A program made the position numbers and the translations under genes. The notes beneath the pieces are model-generated. The model worked only from the letters and a program-made list of their open reading frames with translations, was not told the DNA's origin and ran no database searches. DNA of 64,000 nt from assembly GCF_020379485.1 (NCBI RefSeq), contig NC_063446.1, positions 20,362,610 to 20,426,609 of the forward strand, written 5' to 3'. This DNA is from Brassica napus. Taxonomy: Eukaryota > Streptophyta > Magnoliopsida > Brassicales > Brassicaceae. This document shows, in pieces, positions 1 to 12,465 of this stretch (its first letter is position 1; each line of letters begins with the position of its first letter).

Positions 1-126
1 GATCATTTTGATTACCCCGTTCTCAAATCCACGAGAAAATGGTGGTATATTCGATGTAAGGATAAAATATGCAACAGGACTCTGCATGCTGAATGTCTGG
101 ATGGATCGACATATTTCATGATCTAA
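1..126 (+). pseudogene. Mutator-like transposase N-terminal fragment
   Basis: Frame 1 reads open from the window edge to a stop at 124-126. It gives a piece with the pattern of the plant MuDR N-terminal domain: a 'STRKWWYIRC' block, two CxxxxC-spaced cysteines, then 'CLDGSTYFMI'. In intact MULE transposases this domain precedes the MULE catalytic domain. No catalytic domain follows here, so this is the truncated edge of a decayed element. The family call rests on recognising the motif, not on a search. Confidence 0.5.
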
Positions 127-1359
127 TCCTAAGGTGACTCTTGCACGCGCACATATGTTTGTTTTAATTCAATATATCAGCCATCCTTTAAATGCAATAG
201 GACCAATCCTAAGTGTTTCTTCATAATTTTTTGGTTGCGATAAATCAAAACCGGGAACAGACGAATCTTGAGAAATTCCGCCCATTGTTTTGTGTAGATA
301 CTCTTAAGTACCTATATTTTGAATTATATCTGATGCTTGACTCAAATCCACATCGAATAAAGTTTCTGATGCATCCTATTAATTCAAGAAAAGACAATAA
401 TAAGCAACACCAAAATACACAAGCTTTACATAAATATTTTACAAAAAGTTCCATAATCTTACAAACAAAATGGTTTACGTACATAGGACTTTCAAACAAG
501 AAACTTACAAACCAAACACACTTCCAAACCGAGACATGTGACACATCAAAATTTCAAGCCGATACCTAGATGACACAAACACAAATACAAACACAAACAC
601 AAATGCAAACCAAGTATACACAGACGACAATAACATGAAGGAAAATGGAGAAAACTAGTGTGTGTTATTCGTCGTGGCACTCCTTGATCTGTTGCAACTC
701 TGACTTCCTTAAGAGAATCCTTAAGCCTTCGACTCCATTTCCTCAAATTTGTCACCAATTTGCTTCTTCTACCCTCTGTTCTATTGCTAAATATTTCTGC
801 TCAAACAACTAAGTCATAAAAGCCTTCATATCTTCATCAAACCCTGCTTGATTTGGTCTACTAGAAAGAACATTATGCTTCATTTTTTCCACACCATGAT
901 CCAGAAATCTCTTCTTTCTCTTTTTAGCTGTCGAGCCAACCTTCTCAGATCCTTTTTGAGTTCGAAAATCTTCATCATTCTAATCTTTTTTGTAATCAAG
1001 CTCCAAAGCAACCTCTGGAGTGTCTTTAAACTCCCAAATATAGTTACTGAAGTCATACTTACTCCATCATTGTATTGAGCCAATTGACTTTATCATCCTC
1101 CACCACCACTTTTTCTGAAAAAGTCATCATTGTCAAATACATCCATATTTTCCATGTCCATGAGATGTACGGATAGATGACATCTTACACATGAAAAGTA
1201 AACAAATTTATATTTTCATAACTCATTTCAAACCGAATGAACTTATTTCAAACCGAAATTATTACCTCGGGTGCAAATATGTTCTCCAACCGAATGATCT
1301 CCTCATATGACACTTTTGCAGCTTCCATCCAGTTTATGCATCAAGAACCGTCCTTAAAA
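127..1359. other. Unassigned DNA inside a probable MULE relic
   Basis: Short open frames on both strands show no domain I recognise. A run of degenerate ACAAAC repeats lies at about 570-605. Minus-strand frames at 848-1083 are Lys/Arg-rich and may be the decayed downstream part of the DUF1985-type gene at 1360-2214. Confidence 0.3.
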
Positions 1360-2214
1360 CATTTGTCGAGTTTTTTCAAACAACTTTCCAACCTTTGGTA
1401 TTGCTTCCATTGCCCAAATGGGCGAGGCGTAGGAGAAGCCATCTAACACATAACTAACTTTCTTCTCCTTCAGTGTGTCACGAGTTTTGGCTGCTGACTC
1501 TAGAAGATGGTCAAAGCTGAAAATTCCCAAAGAAACTTTCGAAGCTTCTCAAGGTCCATGACCACCTTTATGTATTTGAGAGGGATATTAGTTTTCTCAT
1601 CTCTCGCTAAAACTACATAAATAATGATGCAAAGATAGATCAGTAGTATTCGATCAACATTACTCCACTTCTTAATAGATTCGTTGTGCTTCTTCCACAG
1701 GTTCAAGATACAAATCTCCTCTTTTCCCTTCAGCACTTTTCTCCAGAAACCACAATCATCTTCCCAGACATCGAATTCCTTATGTGAAAGACAAGTGTTG
1801 CACTCCAGCCATGTTACTGCGTGGAACTCTTGCGATGAAAATCAGAGTGGTCGCCTCGCAAATACAAACCAAAGCTCAAGATTTATGAAAGTGATCAGCT
1901 CCCTACACAGGAAGCTGTGTATCACCCTCGCAGAGCAACCCATTCCATTATCATGCAAGGCAAATATCTGTGAAAAAACCCGATATTTCTTCACTTTTTT
2001 TCAGCTCCTTTGGTAGCCATGCTTCCAAATTTCCCATAATGTGTACCAACTTACAGTTGTTATTGATGTGGTTCACTTGGATCTCCTCACCCCCCTTAAA
2101 AAGTCGTTTAGGTAACTCCTCTAACATACTTACAAGTGAAGAAAAAAATTGTAATGAGAGCACAAACAACGAAAGAAATATAAATAAATGTACTTTTACT
2201 TCTACAATCTGCAT
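1360..2214 (-). pseudogene. DUF1985-type (Ulp1-associated MULE) gene relic
   Basis: On the minus strand the pieces run in order. First (near 2110-1960) comes a block containing 'LPKRLFKGGEE' and 'CKLVHIMGNLEAWLPKELKK'. Next (1736-1500) is a block containing 'IPLKYIKVVMDLEKLRKF'. Last (1490-1380) is a block containing 'VSYVLDGFSYASPIWAMEAI'. This is the layout of DUF1985 proteins carried with Ulp1-like protease genes in plant Kaonashi-type MULEs. The reading frame slips by one base near 1500-1515 and stops interrupt the gene near 1860-1950, so it is dead. The MuDR fragment at the window start supports a Mutator context. Confidence 0.5.
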
Positions 2215-3257
2215 ATTTTAGAACATATGTTCCACCTATTTCTAAGATCTCAAAGAACAACATACATTACAATCGGCCAACAACCCAACATGTAACATGA
2301 ATCCTAGCTCTCTATCGTCTTCATCCGCTTTACTATCAAGACCCGAATTGTCCCCCTTTCACAAAACCAAAGCCTAAATCAATACTCTACAAATACAAAA
2401 AAAAATAACATGCGTGACTGAATCGAAGTGTAGAAGATGATAAACTAATTTCTGTTTAAAATAGATGACAAATCGATTCTTAAAACAATTTAGGGTTATA
2501 AAAATCTAGAGAAGAGATCGCATACCTTTTCTGAAGAATCGTTAGGTTTTAATGAAATTGATGATGCTTGAGTAAGAATCGTCCACGAAACCCTTAGAGA
2601 AAGAACAAATAGATATCGTTGATTTTTGTCTTAGAAAATTGAGGAGGTATACGAAAAAGAGATTAAAGACGAAAGGAAGTGGAAGAATATGTATGAAAGA
2701 AAGTGGAAAGAATACTGATGAAGAAGCTAGCCTCGCTCTTAAGCCAAAATCGTCATAGAAGGATTGAGCATCTCATCGAAGAAGACAAGGTAAAATCGAA
2801 TTAGGGTAAAATTAAGTTTTGTCCCTTTTATCTTTCTCGATATTTTTTTTAATATCTAAAATTGAATTTATAAATATCATATATTTTAATTATAATTTTA
2901 ATTTGGTTAATCTGAAGGTATTATGGTATTAACAGTAATATTACTCTTATTCTCAAACTAACTAAAAAAAGTCCTAGTGGGACAAACGCAAGTTCAAAAT
3001 GTCTCATTTTTCCAATTATTCCTAAAATAATCAATTTCAACTTTATTAAAACACAAATTTGACAATAATTTAAGAAACAGAGCAAAATTGCATGTGTCTG
3101 CTCACTTTTTCTTTCGATATAACTTGAGAAGTTTGTGCTTTGCTCTGCTTACTCTCCTACTGATCCCAGTACGTTTGCTAATATCTTATGACATGACGTA
3201 AAAATGTTTTATGGCTTATAACATGGCTCTCAACTTTACAATATAAAAGATCAGAAA

Positions 3258-3298
3258 GAATATCATACGTTACTTATCAAAAAAAAAAAGGATATCAT
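3258..3298. repeat. Micro-insertion 1 with 9-bp duplication
   Basis: Near-identical 9-mers (GAATATCAT at 3258-3266, GGATATCAT at 3290-3298) flank a 23-bp insert ending in 11 A. Confidence 0.45.
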
Positions 3299-3862
3299 TG
3301 GTAGTAGGTATATATACTTTATCAATCACTAACAATTAGCATTAATAATAGTATATAAAAATTAGTATACTCACTCAACTTTTTGTGTACTATTTTCTGC
3401 TGATTTTATCTTTATTTTTAAAAATGTTTTGGTGTTGTACTACTATTTTTTGGTGTTGTTATAATTGTGTTTATTCTATTATTTTCTATAAAATAGAATA
3501 ACTTTAGAATAATTCTATAATAGAGTTGATTATTGCTCTAGTGATATTATATTTTAGAATAAAAAATAGAATGACGATCCAAAAAAATAAGTTACTTTAT
3601 ATATAGATTTAATCATATTTTTTATTCTATTATAGTATGAAAAATAGAATATTATTGGATTAAAACACTTTTATTCTAAAATCTATTTTAAATTAGAAAA
3701 TAAAGTGAATAGTGGTATCTACGAATAGTCAAATAGAGACGAACAAGTTTCCATTTAAGACTGAGTTAAGGCAGACAACTTAACCGGGTCATCGGGGAAA
3801 TAAAACATGTCGCATCATTTGCAGTTTTTGATGAACTAATTACTGATTAATTGATCAAATTA

Positions 3863-3915
3863 AACCAGTTTTAAATTTATTTTTATTTTTTTTGTAACTG
3901 AACCAGTTTTAAATT
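3863..3915. repeat. Micro-insertion 2 with 15-bp duplication
   Basis: The perfect 15-mer AACCAGTTTTAAATT occurs at 3863-3877 and 3901-3915. The 23 bases between are a T-rich run followed by GTAACTG. Confidence 0.6.
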
Positions 3916-4591
3916 ATACCTTTTTAATTCTAATTATTTGACTTATTCTTTACTCCAGTTAGATAATCTTATAAAATGCATGAACTCTCTCCCGTGATCA
4001 AATTTGGCATATTCAGACTTTTATCATTGCTCAAATTTGACATTTTTGGACTTATCATTGATTTGAGATGCCTTCATACTCAATCAAACGTTACAGGTAC
4101 ACGTAATTATTACATATACTGTAATATATTCTATTATCGAACTTCGATCTAGCGGTTATATGAGTTGGAATTTGGATGGATTATAAAGAAAGTACATAAA
4201 TTGATTCACGACAGATACTTAATTCAATACCAATGTAGTCATATATAGTCATATAAACAACATAAACTTTTAATATACTTGGAGAGATTTGAACAAAAAA
4301 AAACTTAAGAGAGAATAAATTTCTGGCATCAAAACTAATACTGGTAAAGAAATGGATCTGAGTTAAACAATATTATCAATGACACATTTATATGATTTCA
4401 AATAAAGTATTTGTGTATTTACTTGACAATAATACTTAATGTATAACTTATTTTTAAGCTAAGCTTTTTATTATCTATTTATGAATAGATACACGATGAT
4501 AAATTATTAATAGAAACAAATTCGAAATTTTCTATAATAATAATAAATTTTGAATTACTTTTTCCTAATAGTACCTACAAACATTTTCATG

Positions 4592-4849
4592 TATTTTTGT
4601 TTTTGACATCAAACGGTTAATATATCACTCAAACTTGAGGAGATTTGGATAACCATATCAGAATAAAACAACTAATGTAACAAAGTTCTCTATGAAATAA
4701 ACGTGTATTCTTAGATAAAGAATCATTAACTTCATTTTGCGCTATTGTGAAATCTTGAACTGTGAGAAGCATATTTGTAGAGCTTGAATGCCCTCTTATT
4801 CCATTACGAAACTTGACCAGTCCTTTGGTTCCTTTCGCTCTTTTATGTA
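4592..4849 (-). mobile_element. LINE 3'-end copy A, diverged
   Basis: This stretch aligns by eye with the 3' end of the neighbouring LINE copy at 4850-5500: the shared order is GACATCAAACGG, then ACTCAAACTTGAGG, then TTTGGATAACCA and so on. It starts with a T-rich run, which is the poly(A) tail on the minus strand. It is shorter and more diverged than its neighbour and has no usable reading frame. Confidence 0.55.
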
Positions 4850-5500
4850 TTTTTTTTTTTTTTTTGACGTCAAAAGGCCATTCTATTACTCAAACTTGAG
4901 GTGGTCTGGGTAACCAAACCGGAATAGAACAACCAATAAAAAGTAACTCCCTATGGAAGGATCTTGCAGTCTTAGCTAAAAAATCTGAAATCTGATTGCG
5001 CGTCCGTGGAACATAAAAGATGCTGAAGTCCGGGAAGCATATCTGTAATGTCTTTATTCTCTCCAATTCTGTCGCAAAGCTTAGCCAATCTTGAGGGTCT
5101 TTTATCATTGCAATCAGCTCCTTGCAGTCTGTCCCAAAGCTCTGGCATGTTGAATGTTGAAGCATATTTTCCATCGCCCACCGCAGTGCTTCTACTTCCG
5201 AATGCAAAGCTGATTCACGTTGAGTGAAATTCTTTGTTCCCATAAGTTGAATATTCTCAGCACTGTCCATCCATACCCAGCCGCATCCACTAAAGTGAGC
5301 AGAAGATGTCTAAGATCCATCTAGCAACATCTAGCAAGCATATATTACCCAAACGTATGACTTGGGCTATCTCAGGGATATTAGCTTGAACCACTGGTTG
5401 TAACACTGATTGTACCGCTTCGTTAGCATCAAACCATGCTTGACATTCACTTTCTGCGTGTCGAACTAGCTCCAATGGATCTCTATCTATTCTTCTGAAC
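4850..5500 (-). mobile_element. LINE 3' end with RNase H domain relic (copy B)
   Basis: A 16-T run at 4850-4865 is the poly(A) tail of a minus-strand element. Upstream (5270-4890) a 126-residue frame carries the plant LINE-type RNase H (RVT_3-like) pattern: 'ESALHSEVEALRWAMENML', 'FGTDCKELIAMI' and 'VPRTRNQISDFLAKTAR'. A second frame at 5475-5290 holds the segment usually just before RNase H ('ESECQAWFDANEAVQ'). The two pieces are in different frames, so the copy is frameshifted. It is 5'-truncated, with no reverse transcriptase left. Confidence 0.7.
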
Positions 5501-7656
5501 AGTTGTCATTTCTATATTTATATACCCTCAAATACAATAGATTATAAAATTGTAGGCTTTGAATTATTGTTATAATTTTTTTTAGTTAATCAAGCGGTAT
5601 CTGAATCTTCGACCCAAATAATCTCTTAGGTCTAGGGTCAACCGCTGATAATACTTAAACACGGTGTAAACAACCCATTCTAACAGGAATCGCAATAGGG
5701 TACAATAAAATGATGAGATTTTTCTGCATAGATATTTTAGGTGAGATGAGTGAAAAACATGTACATTTGAAAACTAACTAAAAATAAATTGATTATTTTA
5801 AAGGAGTTAAATTTTATCTAATAAAATTTACAGAATGAAATACTATTTTATTCTATAATGTTTTGTTTTATATACAACGAAATAAAAACTATATTCTTCT
5901 TTTTTGGACAACACATTAACCCTTTTAAATATTTTTTGTTGACAGAAGAGGAAGATCCTTTCTGTACATATTTCCCGAAGACTTTAGGCTTGTAGAAGCT
6001 GAAAGGACAAGAAAAACAACGAAATGGGCTTAGATCTTACTTCTTATCATGGATTAATATTAAAAGGGCTCGGATGGTGAACCTTGTTCAAGTGTTTACT
6101 TAAAGAAGAATTCACGAAAGGAATGGAACCGATTATCATTTGCTATAGCGTCGTGGTTATGGTCTCCTTTCTGATAATTATATTCACTGGTTTTAACCTT
6201 GAAGACCTCGTTCGATTACATCTAATAACGTAATTAGAGTTTGACAGTACAGATGTTTTTTTTATTTTTATTGGTTAAATTTAAAATCGGTTATCTTTTA
6301 AATTTTTTTATATAGTAGTGGTTACTCATATTTCCTATATATATTCAGACAACCAAAATGATATTTTGTTTGTAACTTATGTGCTAACATTTTTGTTTGT
6401 CTCGTCTAACATTTATTTCAACTTCTTATATGTGTTTACCTTTGATTTTACAATAAATTTTTTTTGTCAACTTTTGCTTTTTATTAAAGCAATGCCCAAT
6501 GGGCAATACAGACTCAGATTACAACGGTTCATTTTAACTATAATACACAATATAACCAGCCCATGAAAACCTAATTTAATACATAAATTAACATCGCTTC
6601 CTAATCCTGTTATCCTGCCACACGTCAAAGAAAAGAAGAAGAGAAGGACACACGTCATCCAGACTTCTGCAGGTTGTTGAGACGAGATTCACGCGCCACC
6701 ATGGGATGAAAAACTTTTGAGCTTGTGCTGTCGGCTGATTGCACCTGCTGAACTGTTAATCTTCGTTTGAGGATGCCTCTCCACCATTGATCAGAAATAA
6801 CTTGTCTCGCCGAAGTTTAAGAACAGAGGAAGCTTTAGTCAATTAGGAAAAGGACCATTTGCTGAACCGTCATAAACGCCAGTTCTTCTTGATCAACTCC
6901 ATGGATATTACTGCAAAATCCTTCGAACCCGCTCAACCCAAGTCAGAGATGCTTTTTTCAAGCCAAATGGCTATACTATCAAAAAAAGTCTGATTCAACT
7001 ATGGAGTGTTAAGGTGATCGATGATCTAAGGTATCCGATCAATCACTGCCGGGATCGAAATCAATCTGGGTGGAAAGCGAGGGTCTAAGAGTCTGATTAG
7101 AACAATCAGAACTTTTTTATTCACGTTCAACCATATCAGAGAAGATGAGAATGACAAGCACTCCGATATTGGATGAAACAACACATCAAAATCGCCTATG
7201 CGAAACAGCCTATGCGAAAACAGATAATCGCCTTAACGAAACAAAACAACTCGATCCGTAGATCGAAGAGAAATATGTAACATAAAAAAAAACAAAAGAT
7301 AAAACTCTTCCCCCTCTGAAAAATTTGAAAAAATGTTGTTCATATGTCTTGATCAACATTATTAATATATAATGGTTTATGTTTAATATATAATTTAATG
7401 TGTTATAAGTTGCTAATACATATCATATATTCTAACAATAATTTGTTACACTAAGTTCATTATTTGAAATAATAAAATAGAAAACACCTTCGAAATATAG
7501 AAACAAATATTTTTGATTGTATAGTTTGTATACAATATAAAATAAATTTATTTCCTTATATTCTAAATTAAGAAAATACATGCATCCTTTTCTTTTATTG
7601 AAATTCAAATTTTTTTTTTATAAATTATAATGATGTTAACATTAAAATTAAAGATA
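5501..7656. other. Intergenic DNA with an unrecognised antisense unit
   Basis: 5501-6440 is AT-rich with nothing recognised. From about 7330 down to 6450 the minus strand is less AT-rich and looks transcript-like. It ends in a poly(A)-signal-like AATAAAAAGC followed by a short A run (plus strand near 6465-6490). No intact frame or domain was recognised. It could be a gene or retroelement relic. Confidence 0.25.
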
Positions 7657-7700
7657 CTAGAGTTGGTCCGCCCGTAGGGCGGGTTAGTATCTGAAAGAAT
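7657..7700 (-). mobile_element. Helitron 3' terminus (minus orientation)
   Basis: Read on the minus strand, a 6-bp GC hairpin (CCGCCC TAC GGGCGG) is followed after 7 bases by CTAG and then T. This is the classic Helitron 3' end. The body would extend to higher coordinates. No 5' TC end could be fixed. Confidence 0.5.
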
Positions 7701-8328
7701 TACATAAATTTATTATCAGTTCTAGTAAATATTTCAAAATGTTTAGCCTACTTTAATTTAAATTGATCTTAAATTTAACAAAGTGTATTTTGTTATTTTT
7801 ATTATAGTATGTTTATCTTAATATTAAAAGGAATGAATTACAATTTCTTTCATATATGTTTTTTTCTTTAATTCAATGAAACTATTTTCCAATAAGTGAA
7901 TAGTATATATACAACTAGTGCTGTTCAATTACTAAAAATTACGATTATATGCGTTGCTAATAATTTTTTTATTGTTTACTTTTTAGCTGTAAATATATAT
8001 GACCACTTCTGTTTCTACTTTTTGGTTCTATAAGTTTGTTTATGTGTATTTCTCCTATAACAACTTTTTATCTTTTCAATATATATTTTAATAAATATTT
8101 GATATGTTTTTATTTAAAAATAGAAGAAATTTCTATGGTAAACGTGTGTTGATTTGCATAAATTCTGTAAAGCATAGCATTTTTATCTATAATTTGTGTT
8201 CATATGTTTGGAAATTTCTTTTTAAGTAAGTATTTTCAAATTAATTTTTTTTTCAAAAAGATAGTATTCTGTTCTTAAATCTGAGTGGTCGAGTGTTGGT
8301 CGAATTGTGGCATTCAGAAATAAGAAAG

Positions 8329-8721
8329 TTCTTACCTATAAGGGTGTATTCAATCTAAAATTTGAGGTGATTTGATTTTTAATGAGGTTTTAGATGATTT
8401 TAAAGAATTGCAGAGAATAAAATGATTTTTGTTAAACCATTCTAGAATATCACCTAAAACCATGAGATTTGAGTTTTAATTTTTTTAAATAAGAAACTCC
8501 ACCCAAACACTCTTAATATCACTTGAAAACTTTAAAACTTCACAACTTAAAATATTTTCAATAACAGTAGATTTCAGAGTACTTTATAAAATGTCAAGTT
8601 CAATAACACTAGATTTTAAATGAGCTTTTAAAATTCATGTTTCAATAACAGTGAATTTGTCATTTTGACACAAATAATTTAAAACTCTCAATTGAATACA
8701 CTCCCTAAATTCTTATCTATA
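8329..8721. mobile_element. TIR-type MITE, about 370 bp
   Basis: AGGGTGTATTCAAT at 8341 and its inverted form ATTGAATACACTCCCT near 8691-8706 are terminal inverted repeats. The flanks TTCTTACCTATA (8329-8340) and TTCTTATCTATA (8710-8721) differ by one base and look like a target-site duplication. The interior is A/T-rich and non-coding. The 12-base flanks suggest a Mutator-like or hAT origin, but the superfamily is not settled. Confidence 0.6.
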
Positions 8722-9269
8722 CTTGCTCGGCATTTTCTTGCTTATAAATTTTATATGGGCCGGAAAAAAAATACAAAGTTGGAGCCTATATTTGCATTCT
8801 CCACCTTAGACCTAATCTCCTATATTATTCTTTTCTCATCTATCAAAAAGCCATTTTTAAGTCAACGATGATGGAGTGAGTTGGTGACCTTTTCCACTGG
8901 TTCTCAAGACTCCCATGGCTCGTATGCAGCTTCTAGTCTTCAGAATTCTGCTCCAGTTTCTTCATAGAGTACCAATTTCAGCTTCTCAAAGCTTCTTTTA
9001 ATTCTCAATGAAATCCGACCAACGATCAACGACCAGCTTCCTCTGATGGTTTCTTTCCCAAAAAAATCCGTTCCTGTCACTGAAAGACCGTAACGAAAGG
9101 TGATTCCTGCACTGGAGTTCTGCAGTTTCTCGTAAGACCATTCTCAAACCTTCTAAAGCTTCGTTGTTTGTGTTATATGAAGCTATCGTCGATTTGTGCT
9201 TCCCGTAAATATTATGAGGTGAGGATTAAAGACGTTGTTGACTAAAATTCATATATGATAGTAGTAATA
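8722..9269. other. Unrecognised less AT-rich stretch
   Basis: Base composition is nearer to that of exons or 5' UTRs (about 8830-9230), but no long frame or domain is visible on either strand. It could be the 5' end of a lost gene. Confidence 0.25.
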
Positions 9270-10730
9270 TCTTATATATTAAAACATAAGTCATGAATTT
9301 GTTTATCTGAAGCACTCAGGCGTCAATCCTTATGCGGCAGCTAGAATTGTCGGATGTAAAATCGTTTGTAATATATCTCATAGTTGTAATAGCATAATTA
9401 TCCGGCGTTAAAAAAAAAAATCATGACTTTGTTTATGTGTGATTTTTTTTATTTGGACCATCTTCTAAAAAAATTATCAAATTTTACATAACTTAATAAT
9501 CATATCTTTTATTTAAAATACAAATAAATATTGTTTGAGACAATTCTAAGAAAATATTTTCAGACTCAGGATAAATTTTATTTTTCAAAATTAATTAACT
9601 TTAATTTTGGTTATCATAAAATATAATTAAAATTTCAAATTAAATTTATTATTGATTGATGAAAGAAAATTAAATAATATATATATTTTAATTATATTTT
9701 AATGATAATAACAATTTAAATTGAGTAATTTTCAAAATACATTTTATAAAGATCTTTAAAAGATTTTATTAGAAAAAAATATCCTTTCTGTTTCAAAAAA
9801 AAAATATTTACTACAAAATTAGTTTGTAAGTACAATATATTATAGTTTCTCTTTTAAAAATATTTTTTGTTGTTCTTAACAATATCTCAAAATCTTTCTT
9901 CTCTATTATGTAGGTCAAATTTAATTTAACTTCCATATATAAATTTTAAATTTAGAAATAAAACCAGAAATTATGTTGGTAAGTTCCATATATTCACTAA
10001 AGCTAATAATATAAAATCTTTGAAACTAGTTTAATAATGATATAGTTTAATTTTAAATAGAATTATTATTATGCATTGATATATATCCAGTTATCGTTTA
10101 TAAAATGAAAAATAAAAATTATATTTTATTTTATATATTTTATGATAATAATAAATCATGTTAAAATAAACTATTATATTGAACTAATATGATAAATTAT
10201 ATTAAATTGATAAATTTTTAAATTTATTTTCATAAATATAAATATTTATGTTAAAAATATAATATGATGACATAACGTCTTAATATTCGCAAACTATATA
10301 ATACATGTATAAAAAAAATTACATACCTTAAAAATTAGTATGTACAATAATATATTATTTAAAAGGAATAGACGTAAAAAATATTGCTAAACGAAAATCG
10401 AGCTTTGAAGGACGGTTGGTTAGAATTTAGTATAAATTAAACACAAAATAATTTTTTAGATATCTTGCTTCATGCATATATTAATTTTTTCGGTAACTAA
10501 ATTCTAACACATTAAGATAAATATATAATAAGAAGCGACAAATGCATGTGACGATTTTAACAATTGATTAATTATACCATATAAACTATGAAATTATTGT
10601 ATTTGAAATAGTTATACAAATATTTATATATATGATTAACGTTAAAAATGTACACCACCAATGATCTAAAATAAATATATATGTATATAAATTGAAAAAT
10701 ACATGTCCCATTGCGCGAGTCAAGATCTAG
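9270..10730 (+). mobile_element. Helitron 1 (non-autonomous)
   Basis: It begins with TC followed by TTATATATTAAAAC, the usual 5' end of Brassicaceae non-autonomous Helitrons, directly after an A. It ends with GCGCGAGTCAAGATCTAG at 10730, followed by T. There is no coding capacity, and the interior is over 75% A+T by eye. A truncated LINE is inserted near its 5' end (9291-9439). It is immediately followed by Helitron 2. Confidence 0.7.
9291..9439 (+). mobile_element. 5'-truncated LINE insertion with 19-bp TSD
   Basis: The 19-mers at 9291-9309 and 9421-9439 differ at only 2 positions and flank a 111-bp insert (9310-9420) ending in an 11-A tail. The insert's 3' end (ATAATTATCCGGCGTTA before the A run) resembles plant LINE 3' ends. 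The right-hand flank keeps the Helitron consensus, so the LINE landed in an existing Helitron. Confidence 0.7.
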
Positions 10731-12063
10731 TCTTATATATTAAAATAGAAGTTATGACTTATTTTTTGTGTGATTTTTAATTTGGACAATCACTTTGAAA
10801 TCTTATTAAATGTATTTTGTTAAGGCAAATAATACATAAAATCCTTAAAACACTTTTATCATAATATCTTTTGATATCTTTTCATTTTAAACATAAATAT
10901 ATTTATTTTAAAATTCTAACAAATCTGTTTTAAAAGATTTTTACAAGATCTTCATTTTCAAAATTATATTTAAATATTTTCACTAATTTTGAAATTAGTT
11001 TGAAATATTATTATACATTAATATATTCAGTTATCGTTTATCAAATGAAAAAAAAATTCTATAATATTTTATCTATTATATAATCATAATCAATCATATT
11101 GAAAGAAATTATTATATTCAGCTAAATATAATAAATTTATATTAAATTTATAAATTTATTTATTTTATTTTCGTAAGTATAAAATATTTATGTTCAAAAA
11201 TAAAATATAATATGTTGGTAAGATGAGTTAACATTAGCAAACTATATAATACATGTATAAAAATTAACATATATTTCTTTAAAGCTAATAATATAAAATC
11301 TTTGTAACTACTTTAATCATAATATATTTTCATTTTAAATATAATACATATTTATATATTATATTTAAAAAATTCTAATAAATCTGTGTAAAAATATTTT
11401 TGACAATAACTTAATGTATTTTAAGTTATCCTTTATAAAATGAAAAATAAATAAATAAGATTCTATTTATCTACTTTATAGTCATGATCATGTTAAAATA
11501 CAATTATTATACCTAAATAAATATGATAAAAGTATATTCAATTGATAAATTTATAAATTTTATTTTCATAAATATAAATTATTTATTTTAAAAATATAAT
11601 ATGATGATAGAACGGCTTAAAATTAGCAAACTATTTAATACATGTCTAAAAATTAACATATCTTAGACCTTTGTATATACAATAATATAATATCTAAAAT
11701 GAATAATCATAAAAAAATATTAGTAAAAAGAAATCCAGCTTTAAAAGACGGGTCAGAATTTAGCATAAATTAAATATAAAATAATTTTCAAATATGTTTT
11801 CTCATGAATATATTAATTTGTATAGTAATTAAATACAAATACAATAAGATAAATATATAATAAGAAGTGACAAATACATACGGTTTTAAACAATTGATTA
11901 ATTATAACATATAAAATATAAAATTATTGTATTTGAAATAGTTATATAAACATTTAAGTTTATGATTAATGTTAAAAATATATACACTTATGTTCTAAAA
12001 CAATAATTTATGTATAGAAAAATGAAAACAAACACCCGCGCGGTTACACAGGTCAAAATCTAG
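10731..12063 (+). mobile_element. Helitron 2 (non-autonomous), head-to-tail with Helitron 1
   Basis: The 5' TC (10731) abuts the CTAG of Helitron 1. The start matches the family: TTATATATTAAAATAGAAG, then GTGTGATTTTTAATTTGGAC. The 3' end is CCCGCGCGGTTACACAGGTC followed by AAAATCTAG (12060-12063). It is non-coding. Internal blocks resemble Helitron 1, for example the part with AAATATAAAATAATTTTC. Confidence 0.7.
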
Positions 12064-12065
12064 TA

Positions 12066-12465
12066 TCTTATTAAAACAGAAACATTGTGTTAGACCTAAC
12101 ATTTATTCTGTAAGTTTTTAAATTAAATATACCTTTCTATTTTATAATTAAACATACGGTAAATCATTAATATTCATTTCTTTATATAACTATATATCCT
12201 TATTTCCAAACAATATACATATTTTTTTGTACTACTATCCATGTTTCCAAACAATACTATAATAAATTTTGTGACCAAACAATATAAAATATTAGATCTC
12301 ATCTTTTTAATAATTTCTAATAATTATTTTATAAATTATTTAGACAAAATAAATAATTAAAAAAAGTCAAATAATTTATAAAAAATGAAAATAAATAGAA
12401 ATTATTTTTACAGGTTTAAATACTACAAAAAATTTAAACAATAATAAATCAATTAACTTAATGAA
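12066..12465 (+). mobile_element. Helitron 3, 5'-end fragment
   Basis: It starts TCTTATTAAAACAGAAAC, two bases after the CTAG of Helitron 2. No 3' hairpin or CTAG is seen before the next element begins at 12466, so it is truncated or interrupted. Confidence 0.45.

Larger units (their letters stand above)
2215..4591. other. AT-rich intergenic DNA
   Basis: No gene is recognised. A stretch at about 3470-3730 is built of repeated TATTCTATTTT / AGAATAAAATAGAAT words in both orientations, similar to 23880-24090, and may be a decayed MITE. Two micro-insertions (3258-3298 and 3863-3915) are listed separately. Confidence 0.4.
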
